Position numbers and translations under genes: made by a program | Source of the DNA: Legionella steigerwaltii | GTDB taxonomy: Bacteria > Pseudomonadota > Gammaproteobacteria > Legionellales > Legionellaceae | Assembly: GCF_001468065.1 (NCBI RefSeq) | Contig: NZ_LNYZ01000038.1 | Span: 168,368 to 232,367, forward strand | DNA length: 64,000 nucleotides | Reading direction: 5' to 3' | Shown here: piece by piece, positions 30,948 through 40,776 of the stretch | Layout: the number at the start of each line of letters is the position of its first letter | Numbering within the stretch: position 1 is the stretch's first letter | The notes under the pieces: model-generated | What the model saw: only the letters and a program-made list of their open reading frames with translations | Databases searched by the model: none | Told to the model about the DNA's origin: nothing

Positions 30948-31265
30948 GAGAATTAGGGTTATTTATTCTGCAACCTTTAAAATTTTTCAATAAATACAGC
31001 AAACAACCTATTTAAGTTAAGCTTAAAGAAATTTAAGGCTTGACATCCCCTGTCCTTATCACAAGAGCCATCACGAATCAGCTGATGCCTGCCCCTTGTC
31101 CTTATTTAATTGCTGCCTGTTTTTTAAATTCAAGGAGGGTTTTTAGCATGCACTAAGATGGACTTTCGAGCTATTATGAAATTACAAAATAGTTCAAGCG
31201 CCATTTTTTATTCATCATGTATACTCTGCCCCTAAAATTACCTAAGTCCTTCATTGCTTTTTCTA
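30948..31265. other. intergenic region without a supported gene
   Basis: The gap between the PepSY gene and the copA stop. It contains two copies of a CTTGTCCTTAT-like string (near 31050 and 31096) but no clear ORF or hairpin. Confidence 0.4.
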
Positions 31266-33461
31266 TCATGTCAGTTTATGACGCAAACGCAACGCATTGA
31301 CAATCACTGACACTGAACTGAGTGCCATGGCCGTACCGGCTATCATCGGGTTAAGCAACAAGCCCGTGAGTGGATAAAGAACGCCTGCTGCAACCGGCAC
31401 ACCCAGTGCATTATAAAAAAAGGCAAAAAAGAGGTTTTGTTGAATGTTTTGTACCGTATGGACCGATAATTCGTAGGCTTCTAAAAGCTTGCTTAAATCA
31501 CCTGATAATAAGGTCATGCCAGCACTTTCAATCGCCACATCACTACCGGTTCCCATCGCAATGCCAATGTCGGCTTTTGCCAACGCAATGGCATCATTAA
31601 CTCCATCTCCCACCATGGCAACCACATGTCCTTTTTGTTGCAGTTCGGAAATCACTTTGCTTTTTTCATCGGGCAATACTTCTGCAATCACCTCTGTAAC
31701 ACCTACGCGTTGGGCCACCGCGTTTGCAGTCATAGCATTATCACCCGTGAGCATGATGACGTGAATACCCTTTTTCATAAGAGAAGCAACTGCAAGTTGG
31801 CTGGACTCTTTAATACGGTCGGTCACAATAAAAACACCCGCCAATTGTTTATCAACCGTTAAATAAATCAAAGTAGCCCCTTCTTCTTGTGCTTTTAACG
31901 CAGCAATTGGAATTTCATTGTCAGGAACAGACAACCAGTGCGCATTGCCAATGGCAACCATCGCACTATCGATTTGCGCTTGAGCCCCCTTTCCTCGGAC
32001 TGCAATAAAATCGGTGGCCTCTTTCAGTGTCATCTGACGTCTTTGCGCTTCATCACGTAGCGCTCTAGCCAATGGGTGTTCGCTATGCCGCTCAAGGGAG
32101 GCGGCAAGAACCAAAAGTTCCGCTTCTTGCCAGTGACCACTGGGGATAATTTGGGTCAATGCCGGATGGCCTTGAGTCAGTGTTCCTGTTTTATCCACCA
32201 CCAACGTGTTGATTTTGCGTAATTGCTCTAGTGATGCTGCATTTTTAATTAAGATACCACGTCGTGCGCCCTCACCTATCCCAACCATGATTGACATAGG
32301 CGTTGCAAGTCCTAAAGCACAAGGACAGGCAATAATCAGTACGGAGATGGCAGCGATTAAGCCATAGCTTAAGGAAGGCGCAGGGCCTATTAAAAACCAG
32401 ACGAGAAACGAAAGTATCGCAATCCCTAAAACGATTGGCACAAACCAAGCCGATACAGCATCGGCCAAACGCTGAATAGGCGCTTGGCTACGCTGTGCTT
32501 CACTGACTTGTGTGATAATGCGGGCAAGTATGGTGTCTTTACCCACATGAGCGGCTTTTATAATGAGACTGCCATGTTGATTGAGCGTCCCGCCAATGAC
32601 TTGATTGCCAACTTCTTTGGCGACAGGCATAGGCTCACCGGTTAACATGGACTCATCGACATCACTTTGCCCGCGAATTACCTCCCCATCAACCGGAATT
32701 TTTTCACCGGGGCGCACAAGCAACCTATCCTCTACCGCTACTTCATCAAGTGTGATGTCCTCTTCTTGCTCTTCATTATTCAATCGGTGAGCAAGGGTTG
32801 GATTTAAATGAAGCAATGCGCGAATGGCATCCCCTGTGCGCTCGCGTGCTTTTAATTCCAATACTTGCCCTAAAAGCACCAAGGTCGTAATGACTGCTGC
32901 TGCTTCAAAATACACCGGCATCATGCTGCTTTTCTGCATATGTAGGGGTGGCAATTGGGGGAAAATAACTACCGCTAAACTATAGCCCCAGGCAACGCCT
33001 GTTCCCAAAGCAATCAGGGTAAACATGTTCAAGTGACGGGACAAAAGCGATTGCCAACCACGAACAAAGAAAGGCCTGCCACAACCTAAAACCACCAAAG
33101 TGGTCAGTGCTGCTTGAAGCCACAAGGATAAGGACATTCGAGTAGGTGCGACCATCCAATACTCATCCATCGCTAAGAGAACAACCGGGATGCTGAGGAT
33201 AGAGGACAGTATAAAACGCCTAAACATATCCTCATATTCAGGATTTTTTTGCTCAGCTAAACTCACCTGCTCAGGCTCAAGCGCCATGCCGCAAATGGGA
33301 CAGGTTCCTGGTTTATCTTGACGGATTTGGGGATGCATGGGGCAAGTATACAGGGCGTTTTTTGATGTCGTCACAGTAGGCGCAGATGTTTGTGAATGCT
33401 GATGATTGCAGCAACTGTGTGCTTCTTTATGGTGCTGAGAACCGTGTTTATTTGTACTCAT
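31266..33461 (-). CDS. copA: Cu(I) P1B-1 ATPase CopA
   Basis: A ~731-residue copper exporter close to Legionella CopA. It has a His/Cys-rich start, then the heavy-metal-binding segment [11 protein letters not shown]...TCPICGMAL in place of an HMA domain, TGEP, the CPC motif ([15 protein letters not shown]), [13 protein letters not shown] and GDGVNDA. The Pro that normally follows (GDGVNDAP) is Ile here. Start: TTG (33473) overlaps csoR, but ATG at 33461 (or 33464) has GAGG at correct spacing and is preferred. Paired with csoR. Confidence 0.93.
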   Translation of the reverse strand: MSTNKHGSQHHKEAHSCCNHQHSQTSAPTVTTSKNALYTCPMHPQIRQDKPGTCPICGMALEPEQVSLAEQKNPEYEDMFRRFILSSILSIPVVLLAMDEYWMVAPTRMSLSLWLQAALTTLVVLGCGRPFFVRGWQSLLSRHLNMFTLIALGTGVAWGYSLAVVIFPQLPPLHMQKSSMMPVYFEAAAVITTLVLLGQVLELKARERTGDAIRALLHLNPTLAHRLNNEEQEEDITLDEVAVEDRLLVRPGEKIPVDGEVIRGQSDVDESMLTGEPMPVAKEVGNQVIGGTLNQHGSLIIKAAHVGKDTILARIITQVSEAQRSQAPIQRLADAVSAWFVPIVLGIAILSFLVWFLIGPAPSLSYGLIAAISVLIIACPCALGLATPMSIMVGIGEGARRGILIKNAASLEQLRKINTLVVDKTGTLTQGHPALTQIIPSGHWQEAELLVLAASLERHSEHPLARALRDEAQRRQMTLKEATDFIAVRGKGAQAQIDSAMVAIGNAHWLSVPDNEIPIAALKAQEEGATLIYLTVDKQLAGVFIVTDRIKESSQLAVASLMKKGIHVIMLTGDNAMTANAVAQRVGVTEVIAEVLPDEKSKVISELQQKGHVVAMVGDGVNDAIALAKADIGIAMGTGSDVAIESAGMTLLSGDLSKLLEAYELSVHTVQNIQQNLFFAFFYNALGVPVAAGVLYPLTGLLLNPMIAGTAMALSSVSVIVNALRLRHKLT

Positions 33462-33469
33462 CATGCACC

Positions 33470-33745
33470 TCAATCGTATTTTTTAAGCAAGGCCATAATC
33501 TCATCCATTTTTTCCTGGCGAGATTCCTGATTGCCATGGCAGGCCGCTTCATTAAGGCAATTCAACACGTGGCGCTCAAGCACGCCAAGCTCAATGGTTT
33601 TTACCGCATTACGAACAGCGCGTAGTTGCGACAGAATATCCACGCAATAGCGTTTCTCCTCAATCATCCGCTTAATGCCTTCAAGCTGACCTGTAACTCG
33701 ATTAAGTCGGGATAATTCGTGGTGATGCTCTGGGTGTTTTGACAT
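33470..33745 (-). CDS. csoR: Cu(I)-sensing repressor CsoR
   Basis: A 91-residue DUF156 protein with the Cu(I) ligand triad Cys-His-Cys (RYCVDIL, then ERHVLNC). It is directly upstream of copA, with which it overlaps or abuts, so repression of this operon is expected to be released by Cu(I). Two overlapping CsoR-type palindromes precede it. AGGAG stands before the ATG. Confidence 0.92.
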   Translation of the reverse strand: MSKHPEHHHELSRLNRVTGQLEGIKRMIEEKRYCVDILSQLRAVRNAVKTIELGVLERHVLNCLNEAACHGNQESRQEKMDEIMALLKKYD

Positions 33746-33758
33746 GTATTTTCTCCTG

Positions 33759-33792
33759 TATACCCCTATAGGTATATACCCATAAGGGGTAT
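33759..33792 (-). promoter_or_regulatory. double CsoR operator
   Basis: Two overlapping GC-cored palindromes, TATACCCCTATAGGTATA (33759-33776) and TATACCCATAAGGGGTAT (33775-33792), lie just upstream of csoR. The outer arms ATACCCCT and AGGGGTAT also pair. The TATACCC...GGGTATA form is that of known CsoR sites. Confidence 0.75.
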
Positions 33793-33926
33793 TTTGTCAA
33801 CGCTAAGATAGAAAATAAAAAACGACGAGCCGAGCCTATGACACAACAAAAAGCAACAAGGAGAACAAATTAATAGAAATAACGGATTCGGTTTATGAGC
33901 GTAAATTAATTGGATGCTCCACTTGC

Positions 33927-34764
33927 TTATGAACCATTGTAAATGCAAACCGAATCGTATGTGATGTTTTGTTTTGCAGCATAACAGGCTATATCAGCCT
34001 GTTTGATGATCTCAATGACTGATACAGAATCACGATTTAGTATGGAGATACCTACCGAGCATCCAACGTTAAACTCATTGGCATCATAAGACTTTGATGC
34101 AAGTTGCACGATATCTCGTGCTATATGAGAAGCCTCCTCCAAAGAAATATGGTTCATCACTGCAATAAATTCATCACCACCATAACGCGCAATCAAGTCG
34201 TTTTTTCGAAGCCGTTGTTTTAATAATGTGATAAAATTTTGCAACACCTTATCACCGACATCATGACCAAAGTTATCATTCACCAATTTAAAGTTATCCA
34301 TATCAATGAACATGATGACACACATTCCACCACCTGTTTGTATATTCTGGAAGTAAGTATTGAGCACATCAAGAAGATGCTCCCTTGTGTTACAACCAGT
34401 GAGTCCATCATGTTTGCTTCGATGTTCCAATGTTGCAAAACGCAACGTTAAGTCATCAATCATTAATCATTTCTGTTTTTTTAATCGTTTTTTCCATTAA
34501 CTGACACGATAAATAAACATAAAGTCCGCCCAATAAAAATACAGAGGCATAAAAATAATTAAGACAGTGGGGATCAATAAAAACACCGTAAAGAATGCAG
34601 CTTAAATAGCTCAATATGAACAGACCAATAAGAGTCAATTAGGCAATCCAGTGGTAACGATATCCATTTGTTTCACGAAGAAGGCCATGAATTAGATACC
34701 CTCCTTTTGAAAGAAGTAGAATACCTAAAGTAATCATACCGATGGGAATAAAAGTTGCACTCAT
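33927..34764 (-). pseudogene. Membrane GGDEF protein broken into three ORFs
   Basis: Minus-strand pieces: a 41-codon TM ORF (34764-34639) ending in TAA; then, in the same frame, a 60-codon TM ORF starting at TTG 34638 with further hydrophobic segments; then the GGDEF domain (34463-33927). The second shift is explained by a 7-bp near-duplication (ATGATTA/ATGATTG, 34470-34457). The GGDEF domain is intact: DGLTGC, FIDMDNF, RYGGDEF and an I-site RKND. So the catalytic part could still make c-di-GMP as a 178-residue soluble protein, but membrane sensing is lost. Confidence 0.65.
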
Positions 34765-35065
34765 TTTATCAAGTCAGTCATTACCCTTATCCATGAGTAT
34801 AAAACCAGTTTTGATTTTTTTCATGAATAGCAGCCACACGAATGAGACACTATTGATTGAATTAGGATGTTTATGCTAGAAAGATCATTTTAGAGATAAA
34901 GGCCCATGGAACAAATAAAAAAACCCATTTTTTCTCAGTTAATTCATGTTTCTGATGCAAGATTATCCTAGAATTGAATAAGATGGGCATCCATTTTTGT
35001 TACAAAAGCTATTTTCTTTCATGAGAGTGTTTTGAAAAGATTTCTATTTGTGGAGTTCAAAAAAC

Positions 35066-35353
35066 GTGACTATTTTATTGAATACACTCGAACGTGAGTG
35101 CTTAATTTTTTTATCCACGAGAATAGTGACTCAAGAAAATCTTCAGGGGTTAATTTATGAGTTCCTTTACACACAACCTGAACATTTATTACTAATACTG
35201 GCCAAAGAGGTACAGCACGACGATGCAATTAGCACGATTCTGGCTCAATCAAAACCCCATCAATCTAATATTTTGATTGAGAGAGTTATAGGTCATTTAA
35301 ACGATATTCTTTTTCAAATCATCAAAACTTATTATTTTCAAACAAAATATTAA
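35066..35353 (+). CDS. Small protein of unknown function
   Basis: A ~95-residue frame starting at GTG 35066 (GGAG 10 nt before) or TTG 35048. It is helical by appearance (LIYEFLYTQPEHLLLILAKEVQ...) with no signal peptide, membrane segment or known motif. The gap before it lacks a clear promoter. Reality as a gene is uncertain. Confidence 0.4.
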   Translation: MTILLNTLERECLIFLSTRIVTQENLQGLIYEFLYTQPEHLLLILAKEVQHDDAISTILAQSKPHQSNILIERVIGHLNDILFQIIKTYYFQTKY

Positions 35354-35461
35354 TCGCAGCCAAATGAGTCATCTCTGTCGTTACCCTACCTAAATTGTGG
35401 CGCATCAATACCCAGCTTAAAGTCTTACGACCCATAAGTCCTAAAGGAATATATTGCCTTT

Positions 35462-36676
35462 TTATATCACAACGGTCATCTGTGCCCCATGGGTAGAAAC
35501 AGCTAAAAAAGGAGCCTCTTTTTTTATTGCATAAAACCCTTTGATGCTTGGCTTAACACCATCAAACGATTCCTGTGTCTCTTCAGATTGATACACATCA
35601 ATTTGTTCCAGGCGAATAATCTGTTGTTCCTGTCGGTCTAAAAGTTTGCGATACCGCTGATTACTTTCTTCTAATTGTTTGGTAACTATTGACAGTTTGC
35701 GTTCGGCATCACAAATTCGGTCTGCCACCTCAACAAAGCTTTTCTCTTTATTGGTTAGAAATTCCTCTAATCTTTTTTGAAAAGCAGCTCGTTGTTCTTT
35801 GTCTTGAATAACCATATTAGAAAATGTTTCAACTGTTCCACTTAATACCAGTCCAACAGCCCGCGCCTGTTCAACTTCTATTCCCATTTTTTCTTTCACG
35901 TTATCCAGTTCTTTTATTTTATCAGATAACTGATTTTGATTTTCTTTATACGCCTGAGCAACCTGTTCTAATTGTCTTTGAGTATTTTCTAAAGCTTGAG
36001 ACTGCGCATCGTTTGAGTCTTTGAGCCTTTTGCTAGTAAGTTCAAGTTCAATCTGAGTGGCACGCAGTGCTTTTTCGGTATCCGTAAGCTCATTAATTTG
36101 TGACTTTAATGTTTTAATTTGCTCACAAAATTGATCAATATTAGCGGTTAGGCGCGTATTTTCTTTCTGGAATGCATCAATTTCAATTGCCAGCTGTTCG
36201 CGTAAGAGATCTAGAGTTGAAATAACCGAGTCCAGCAGATCAGCAAGACTTGAGATTCCTGCCTTTAAACCTTCGATATTGTCTGCATTTTGACTCTGAT
36301 GATTTTCAAGAAGGATATGGCTTACCGTATAAACAATTCCAGTAACAATACTGAGCGTAATAAGGGCTGCAAGATTTGCCATGAGTCCAATCATCAACAC
36401 TGGTACGGTGAGCACGACACCTGCAGTAATTTTTTGCCATAAGGGGATTTCATTCCAGAAACTGGCAGCACGCGATAATAAGCTTGGATTGTGATTCATC
36501 GCCTGAATCAATTGATTCAATTCTTCTTTGATTTTTTGTATTTTATTTTGAGTAATTACAATCTTCTCAAAACGTTCTTTATCTTTTTTTGTTTTTTGAT
36601 TGGGGTTGTCCTGCTCCATGTTTTCTGACGGATGAAGGTCTAAAGCTAACTCAAGTTCCAATTTTTGATACGTCAT
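35462..36676 (-). CDS. Coiled-coil protein with a transmembrane hairpin, LegC/Ylf-like effector candidate
   Basis: A 404-residue protein: basic N-terminal helix, two closely spaced membrane helices at about 82-124 (ITAGVVLTVPVLMIGLMANLAALITLSIVTG with a short turn; landmarks only), then ~230 residues of long heptad-rich coiled coil. This is the architecture of Legionella LegC2/LegC7 (YlfB/YlfA), Dot/Icm effectors that mimic SNAREs and act on vesicle fusion. The tail has a Glu-rich patch (SEETQES). No adjacent partner gene. Effector status is inferred from architecture. Confidence 0.5.
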   Translation of the reverse strand: MTYQKLELELALDLHPSENMEQDNPNQKTKKDKERFEKIVITQNKIQKIKEELNQLIQAMNHNPSLLSRAASFWNEIPLWQKITAGVVLTVPVLMIGLMANLAALITLSIVTGIVYTVSHILLENHQSQNADNIEGLKAGISSLADLLDSVISTLDLLREQLAIEIDAFQKENTRLTANIDQFCEQIKTLKSQINELTDTEKALRATQIELELTSKRLKDSNDAQSQALENTQRQLEQVAQAYKENQNQLSDKIKELDNVKEKMGIEVEQARAVGLVLSGTVETFSNMVIQDKEQRAAFQKRLEEFLTNKEKSFVEVADRICDAERKLSIVTKQLEESNQRYRKLLDRQEQQIIRLEQIDVYQSEETQESFDGVKPSIKGFYAIKKEAPFLAVSTHGAQMTVVI

Positions 36677-37003
36677 GGTTCTTCCTTACAACGAGTGGGC
36701 ATCCACTTTTTAATGCTAAACGGTGTCACATGAGTTTCGGACTTACCTTAAGAGAAACAAAGTGACGGAAAATCCCGTAATTATTGAATTAATTACCCGT
36801 ACTTTTTTTATGTATTGGATTGAGGTGTAACAATCCTGTACATAAGGCATTAAGGTTGTGTATTGAGAGGTGAAATTGATTTTTAATGTTTAGAATGTTA
36901 CTCATTACCATTTTCCTTAATTTGGTTTGAAACAACAGTCAACCGAACACTTTTTCCTGGAGCGGTTAAATTATGATCATTCTATCGAATAAATTGTGTT
37001 CAG
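36677..37003. other. intergenic region without a supported gene
   Basis: AT-rich sequence upstream of the effector-like gene. Its promoter should lie here, but no convincing -35/-10 pair stands out. Nothing else was seen. Confidence 0.4.
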
Positions 37004-37258
37004 TCATTCTTTTTTTAGTGACTCACCATTAAGATGTGACATCAACCATTCTGCTTCCTCTAAAGAAGCAAAAATTGTAACCACACTACCTTTGCCGCCA
37101 TAATTAAAATGTATGTTAACCTTGGATGAAAGTTTTTTCGATTGTTGTGCCATCCAATCCTTCGCTTTTTCCTCAAATAGGCCTAGTGTAATGAAATGGA
37201 CTCCTCTCCTTACAGACGGGATAATATCCCAGTTTACGGATTGGAATAAATAAGGAGT
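37004..37258 (-). pseudogene. 3' remnant of a gene, about 84 residues without start
   Basis: Open frame on the minus strand from 37258 down to TGA at 37004, with no start at its left edge. The residues (LFEEKAKDWMAQQSKKL, then VNIHFNYGGKGSVV and FASLEEAEWLMSHL) look like the end of a structured domain, faintly recalling the ParB C terminus. The first ~30 codons overlap an inverted duplication (37173-37285), so the coding frame was interrupted there. Confidence 0.4.
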
Positions 37259-37285
37259 TCATTTCATTACACTAGGCCTATTTGA
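37173..37285. repeat. 33-bp inverted repeat with a 47-bp centre
   Basis: Arms 37173-37205 and 37253-37285 are reverse complements with a single mismatch, around a 47-bp centre that contains the palindrome GGGATAATATCCC. It could be a MITE-like element or a breakpoint where a piece of the preceding gene was duplicated in inverted form. No target-site duplication was identified. Confidence 0.7.
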
Positions 37286-37418
37286 AGCCTAAGAAATTCT
37301 TATAAAAAAGATGGTTTCGCGAGCCCAAAGAGAGTGAAATAAAAATTGACATCAGCAACTATTTTGCATTAAAATATCAAGTGATATAAAAAACCATCAA
37401 AAGTAGGTTTATAACGCC

Positions 37419-37521
37419 ATGAAAATTACATCTTAAGTACGCCCTTCTACAGGGCAGAGAGAGTAAATCATTTTTGATTTTCTATTTTTATTGTCCTAAA
37501 AGATATGCTTAAGAGTAAATC
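37419..37521 (+). promoter_or_regulatory. leader with a mini-ORF in front of the ABC-F gene
   Basis: A five-codon ORF (ATG at 37419, MKITS) is followed by a 5-bp GC hairpin (GCCCT/AGGGC, 37441-37455) and by a 12-bp direct repeat AGAGTAAATCAT that occurs once about 50 bp before and once at the ABC-F start. Such leaders sometimes control antibiotic-inducible ABC-F genes by attenuation. The stem is short, so this is tentative. Confidence 0.3.
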
Positions 37522-38985
37522 ATGCATCATAAACCGATTCAATTTAAAGACCTAGGTCTTATCTACCCGCATAAAATCTGTTTTCAAGACTTCAGTGGTG
37601 AAATTCACTTTGGTGAGCGTATTGCACTGATTGGCCGAAATGGCTCAGGAAAATCAACCTTACTTAAGAGATTTGCTGGTCTTTGTTCAGCCTCTGCTGG
37701 CGAAATTAAAATGCCACAGGATGTTCGTATTGGTTATTTACCCCAAGTGATTGAAGAATGTCCTGATTTAAGTGGTGGTCAACGATTAAACCAAGCATTA
37801 ACCAAGATATTGTCTGAAGATCCGAATGTGTTGTTGTTGGATGAACCCACAAATCATCTGGACAGACGCAATCGCCGTTCTTTAATGCGTATGCTCCTGC
37901 ATTATCCGGGGACGTTGGTCATTGCTTCTCATGATACGGAGCTCATCAATACAGTCGCAGATACTCTATGGCATATTGATTTAGGTAAGCTCGCTGTATT
38001 TAGAGGGGCTTATTGTGATTATCAGCAAATGCTTGAAGACAAGAAAGCATCGATTGAACAGGAATTATCACGGATTTCACGGGAGAAGAAAGAATCACAT
38101 CTTGCTCTAATGAGAGAACAAGAACGGAATAAACGTTCTCGTGTTCAGGGTGAAAAAAAGATAGCGCAGCGTAAATGGCCAACGATTCGGTCTCATACAA
38201 AGCTTGCCAATGCAATGACAACAGGAAATAAACGATTAAGTCAGATTAATCATAAAAAACAACAGGTGCTTGAAGAGCTTTCATCTTTAAACCTTCCGGA
38301 AACGATTAAGCCCAAATTTAAATTAAACGGTCTTGACCACCATAAGCCCCTAATCAGTATTCAAGACGCTTCTATTGCCTACGAGGCTTTCGATGTGATT
38401 CTTGAAGAGATTCATTTTCACTTGAATGGCTGCGAACGGGTGGCATTGTATGGGGACAACGCATCAGGGAAGTCCACCTTTGTCAAAGCGATCTTGGAGG
38501 ATAGTCACATTAAGAGAACAGGTGAGTGGACTCTTCCAGAGCGCAATACAGTTGGGTATCTCGATCAGCATTATCAACATCTGAATTGTGACGAAACAGT
38601 TCTGGATTTGATGAAAAGTCAGATGCCCCATGCTTCTCATGCTGAACTTCGTGTCCATTTGAATGACTTTTTATTTCGCAAAAACATCGAGGTAGAAATA
38701 AAGGTCAAAGATCTTTCTGGTGGTGAAAAGGCAAGGCTTTCTTTAGCCTTAATTGCTGCCAATCCGCCTAAGCTAATTATTTTAGATGAGGTAACCAACA
38801 ATGTAGATCTGGAAACACGCGATCATATCATTCAAGTATTACGTGAATTTTCAGGTGCAATACTGGTTATTTCTCACGATTATGATTTTTTAGATTCCAT
38901 TCACATTGAAACTAAGTATCACGTTCATCAAGGGAAGATACATCATTTCAATGAGGAACAATCAGAGGGTGTTCATCATGACTAA
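37522..38985 (+). CDS. ABC-F family ATPase (ribosome-protection type)
   Basis: A 487-residue protein with two ATP-binding cassettes in one chain and no membrane segments. Walker A sites GRNGSGKST and GDNASGKST, signatures LSGGQ and LSGGE, and Walker B LLLDEPTNHLD and LIILDEVTNNVD are present. The ~75-residue charged linker between cassettes (SREKKESHLALMREQERNKR) is the ABC-F feature that reaches into the ribosome. Members protect ribosomes from macrolides, lincosamides or pleuromutilins or tune translation. It begins the operon and overlaps the exporter by 8 bp. Confidence 0.85.
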   Translation: MHHKPIQFKDLGLIYPHKICFQDFSGEIHFGERIALIGRNGSGKSTLLKRFAGLCSASAGEIKMPQDVRIGYLPQVIEECPDLSGGQRLNQALTKILSEDPNVLLLDEPTNHLDRRNRRSLMRMLLHYPGTLVIASHDTELINTVADTLWHIDLGKLAVFRGAYCDYQQMLEDKKASIEQELSRISREKKESHLALMREQERNKRSRVQGEKKIAQRKWPTIRSHTKLANAMTTGNKRLSQINHKKQQVLEELSSLNLPETIKPKFKLNGLDHHKPLISIQDASIAYEAFDVILEEIHFHLNGCERVALYGDNASGKSTFVKAILEDSHIKRTGEWTLPERNTVGYLDQHYQHLNCDETVLDLMKSQMPHASHAELRVHLNDFLFRKNIEVEIKVKDLSGGEKARLSLALIAANPPKLIILDEVTNNVDLETRDHIIQVLREFSGAILVISHDYDFLDSIHIETKYHVHQGKIHHFNEEQSEGVHHD

Positions 38986-40765
38986 TCGTTTGCCTAACCA
39001 CATAGGCTCTTTTATGTGGCATTTTTTAAAACCGTATCGACGCATGGTTTTTTTATTTATCCTGCTTGCTTTAATGGCTGGATTTTGGGGACCGTTTAAT
39101 AGTTTATTGATTAAATCCTTTATTAATACCTTGGCAGCAAAAACAAGTACGGACTTCTCCTCTTTGTATTGGATCGCTGGATTACTGGTAGTGAACTTTA
39201 TTGTTTTTGACAATATCACCTGGCGAACAATCGGGTACTTGAACTATAAATACGAAGCAGTGCTTAAAAACCAAATCATTAGCCAAATGTTTGAGTATGT
39301 GTTGGGAAGTAGTACGCAATTTTTTCAGGATAATCTATCGGGGAGAATTGCCACACAAATTACTACTCTTGCTGATAATCTTGAGATTATTTTGCATCGC
39401 GTGTCTATCGACTTTCTTCGTGGTGCTTCATTATTAGTGGTTTCATTTATTACAGCCTATTTTGTTAATGTCCTGTTTTTTTATATTTTATTTCTTTGGT
39501 TCATTGCCTTTGCCTCATTTAGTATTTGGATGTCGGCACGATTGGTTCAATTGTCCGATGACCATGCAAATTCCGAATCGCAGCTTTCTGGGCAATTAGT
39601 CGATAGCCTGGCGAATCAATCCAATATTCGTATTTTTTCACGCAAAATCTACGAAGTGGAACGTATGAACACGTTTTTTAGCTTGGTACAACGGGCTTTT
39701 CAAAGAAAAGAGCTGTTTATTGTTTTGTTATGCTGCGCACAGGGTGGAATGATTGCGGTAATGATAGGTTTGGCCTCGATTACCTTAATTCACTTGTATG
39801 GCAAGGGACTGATGAGCATTGGTGATTTTGCTTTGATTCTTGGGCTTTCCATGGAATTGGGACACATGATGTGGTACACCATGTACCAAGTGGACCAATT
39901 TAACCAAGCTTTAGGCAAGGCAAGACAAAGTTTAAATGCATTGGTCATCCCTCATGAGATACAGGATAAAAATAATGCATCCCAATTAGTGGTCACGCAA
40001 GGACGAATTGAATTTTCCAAGGTGAAATTTCATTACCAAGGTGGTTACTCCCTGTTCCAAAATAAGTCCGTCACAATTGAAGCCGGTCAAAAAGTGGGTT
40101 TGGTGGGCTATTCAGGAAGCGGCAAGTCCACTTTTGTTAATTTGATTTTACGACTATATGAGGTGGTGGATGGGCAAATTCTAATCGACGGTCAAAACCT
40201 ATCCGAAGTGACTCAAGAGAGTTTAAGACAAGCCATTGCCATGATTCCACAAGACCCAATGCTTTTTCATCGAAGCCTGATGGATAATATTCGTTATGGC
40301 AGGACAACAGCTTCGGATGAGGAAGTCATTTCAGCCTCCAAGAAGGCCCATGCACATGAATTCATCAGTCTTTTGCCAGAAGGTTATGAGACCTTGGTCG
40401 GGGAACGTGGGGTGAAGCTTTCAGGTGGTCAACGCCAGCGCATTGCCATTGCACGTGCGATTTTAAAAAATGCGCCCATTTTAATGTTGGACGAAGCCAC
40501 CTCTCAACTCGATTCTATTACAGAATCTAACATTCAAGACAGTCTTTGGGAGTTGATGCAGGGAAAAACAACCTTAGTCGTTGCACATCGTTTATCGACT
40601 CTGCTGCATATGGACCGAATTTTAGTATTTGATAAAGGCCATATCGTTGAAGACGGGACACATGCTGAACTATTAGATCGCGGTGGTTTGTACAAAACAC
40701 TATGGGATGCGCAGGTAGGTGGGTTTTTACCAGATGAACGAAAAGAAGAGTCTCTTAGTGGATAG
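38978..40765 (+). CDS. ABC exporter half-transporter (TMD-NBD)
   Basis: A 595-residue half-transporter: six membrane helices, then an NBD with GYSGSGKST, LSGGQRQRIAIA and MLDEATSQLD. The ATG at 38978 overlaps the ABC-F stop by 8 bp and is preferred over the earlier in-frame start at 38906. Its NBD is nearly identical to that of the inverted gene at 49109-50863, while the membrane domains differ. Likely exports a peptide, lipid or drug in the resistance locus. Confidence 0.88.
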   Translation: MTNRLPNHIGSFMWHFLKPYRRMVFLFILLALMAGFWGPFNSLLIKSFINTLAAKTSTDFSSLYWIAGLLVVNFIVFDNITWRTIGYLNYKYEAVLKNQIISQMFEYVLGSSTQFFQDNLSGRIATQITTLADNLEIILHRVSIDFLRGASLLVVSFITAYFVNVLFFYILFLWFIAFASFSIWMSARLVQLSDDHANSESQLSGQLVDSLANQSNIRIFSRKIYEVERMNTFFSLVQRAFQRKELFIVLLCCAQGGMIAVMIGLASITLIHLYGKGLMSIGDFALILGLSMELGHMMWYTMYQVDQFNQALGKARQSLNALVIPHEIQDKNNASQLVVTQGRIEFSKVKFHYQGGYSLFQNKSVTIEAGQKVGLVGYSGSGKSTFVNLILRLYEVVDGQILIDGQNLSEVTQESLRQAIAMIPQDPMLFHRSLMDNIRYGRTTASDEEVISASKKAHAHEFISLLPEGYETLVGERGVKLSGGQRQRIAIARAILKNAPILMLDEATSQLDSITESNIQDSLWELMQGKTTLVVAHRLSTLLHMDRILVFDKGHIVEDGTHAELLDRGGLYKTLWDAQVGGFLPDERKEESLSG

Positions 40766-40776
40766 TGGGGTAGCAA

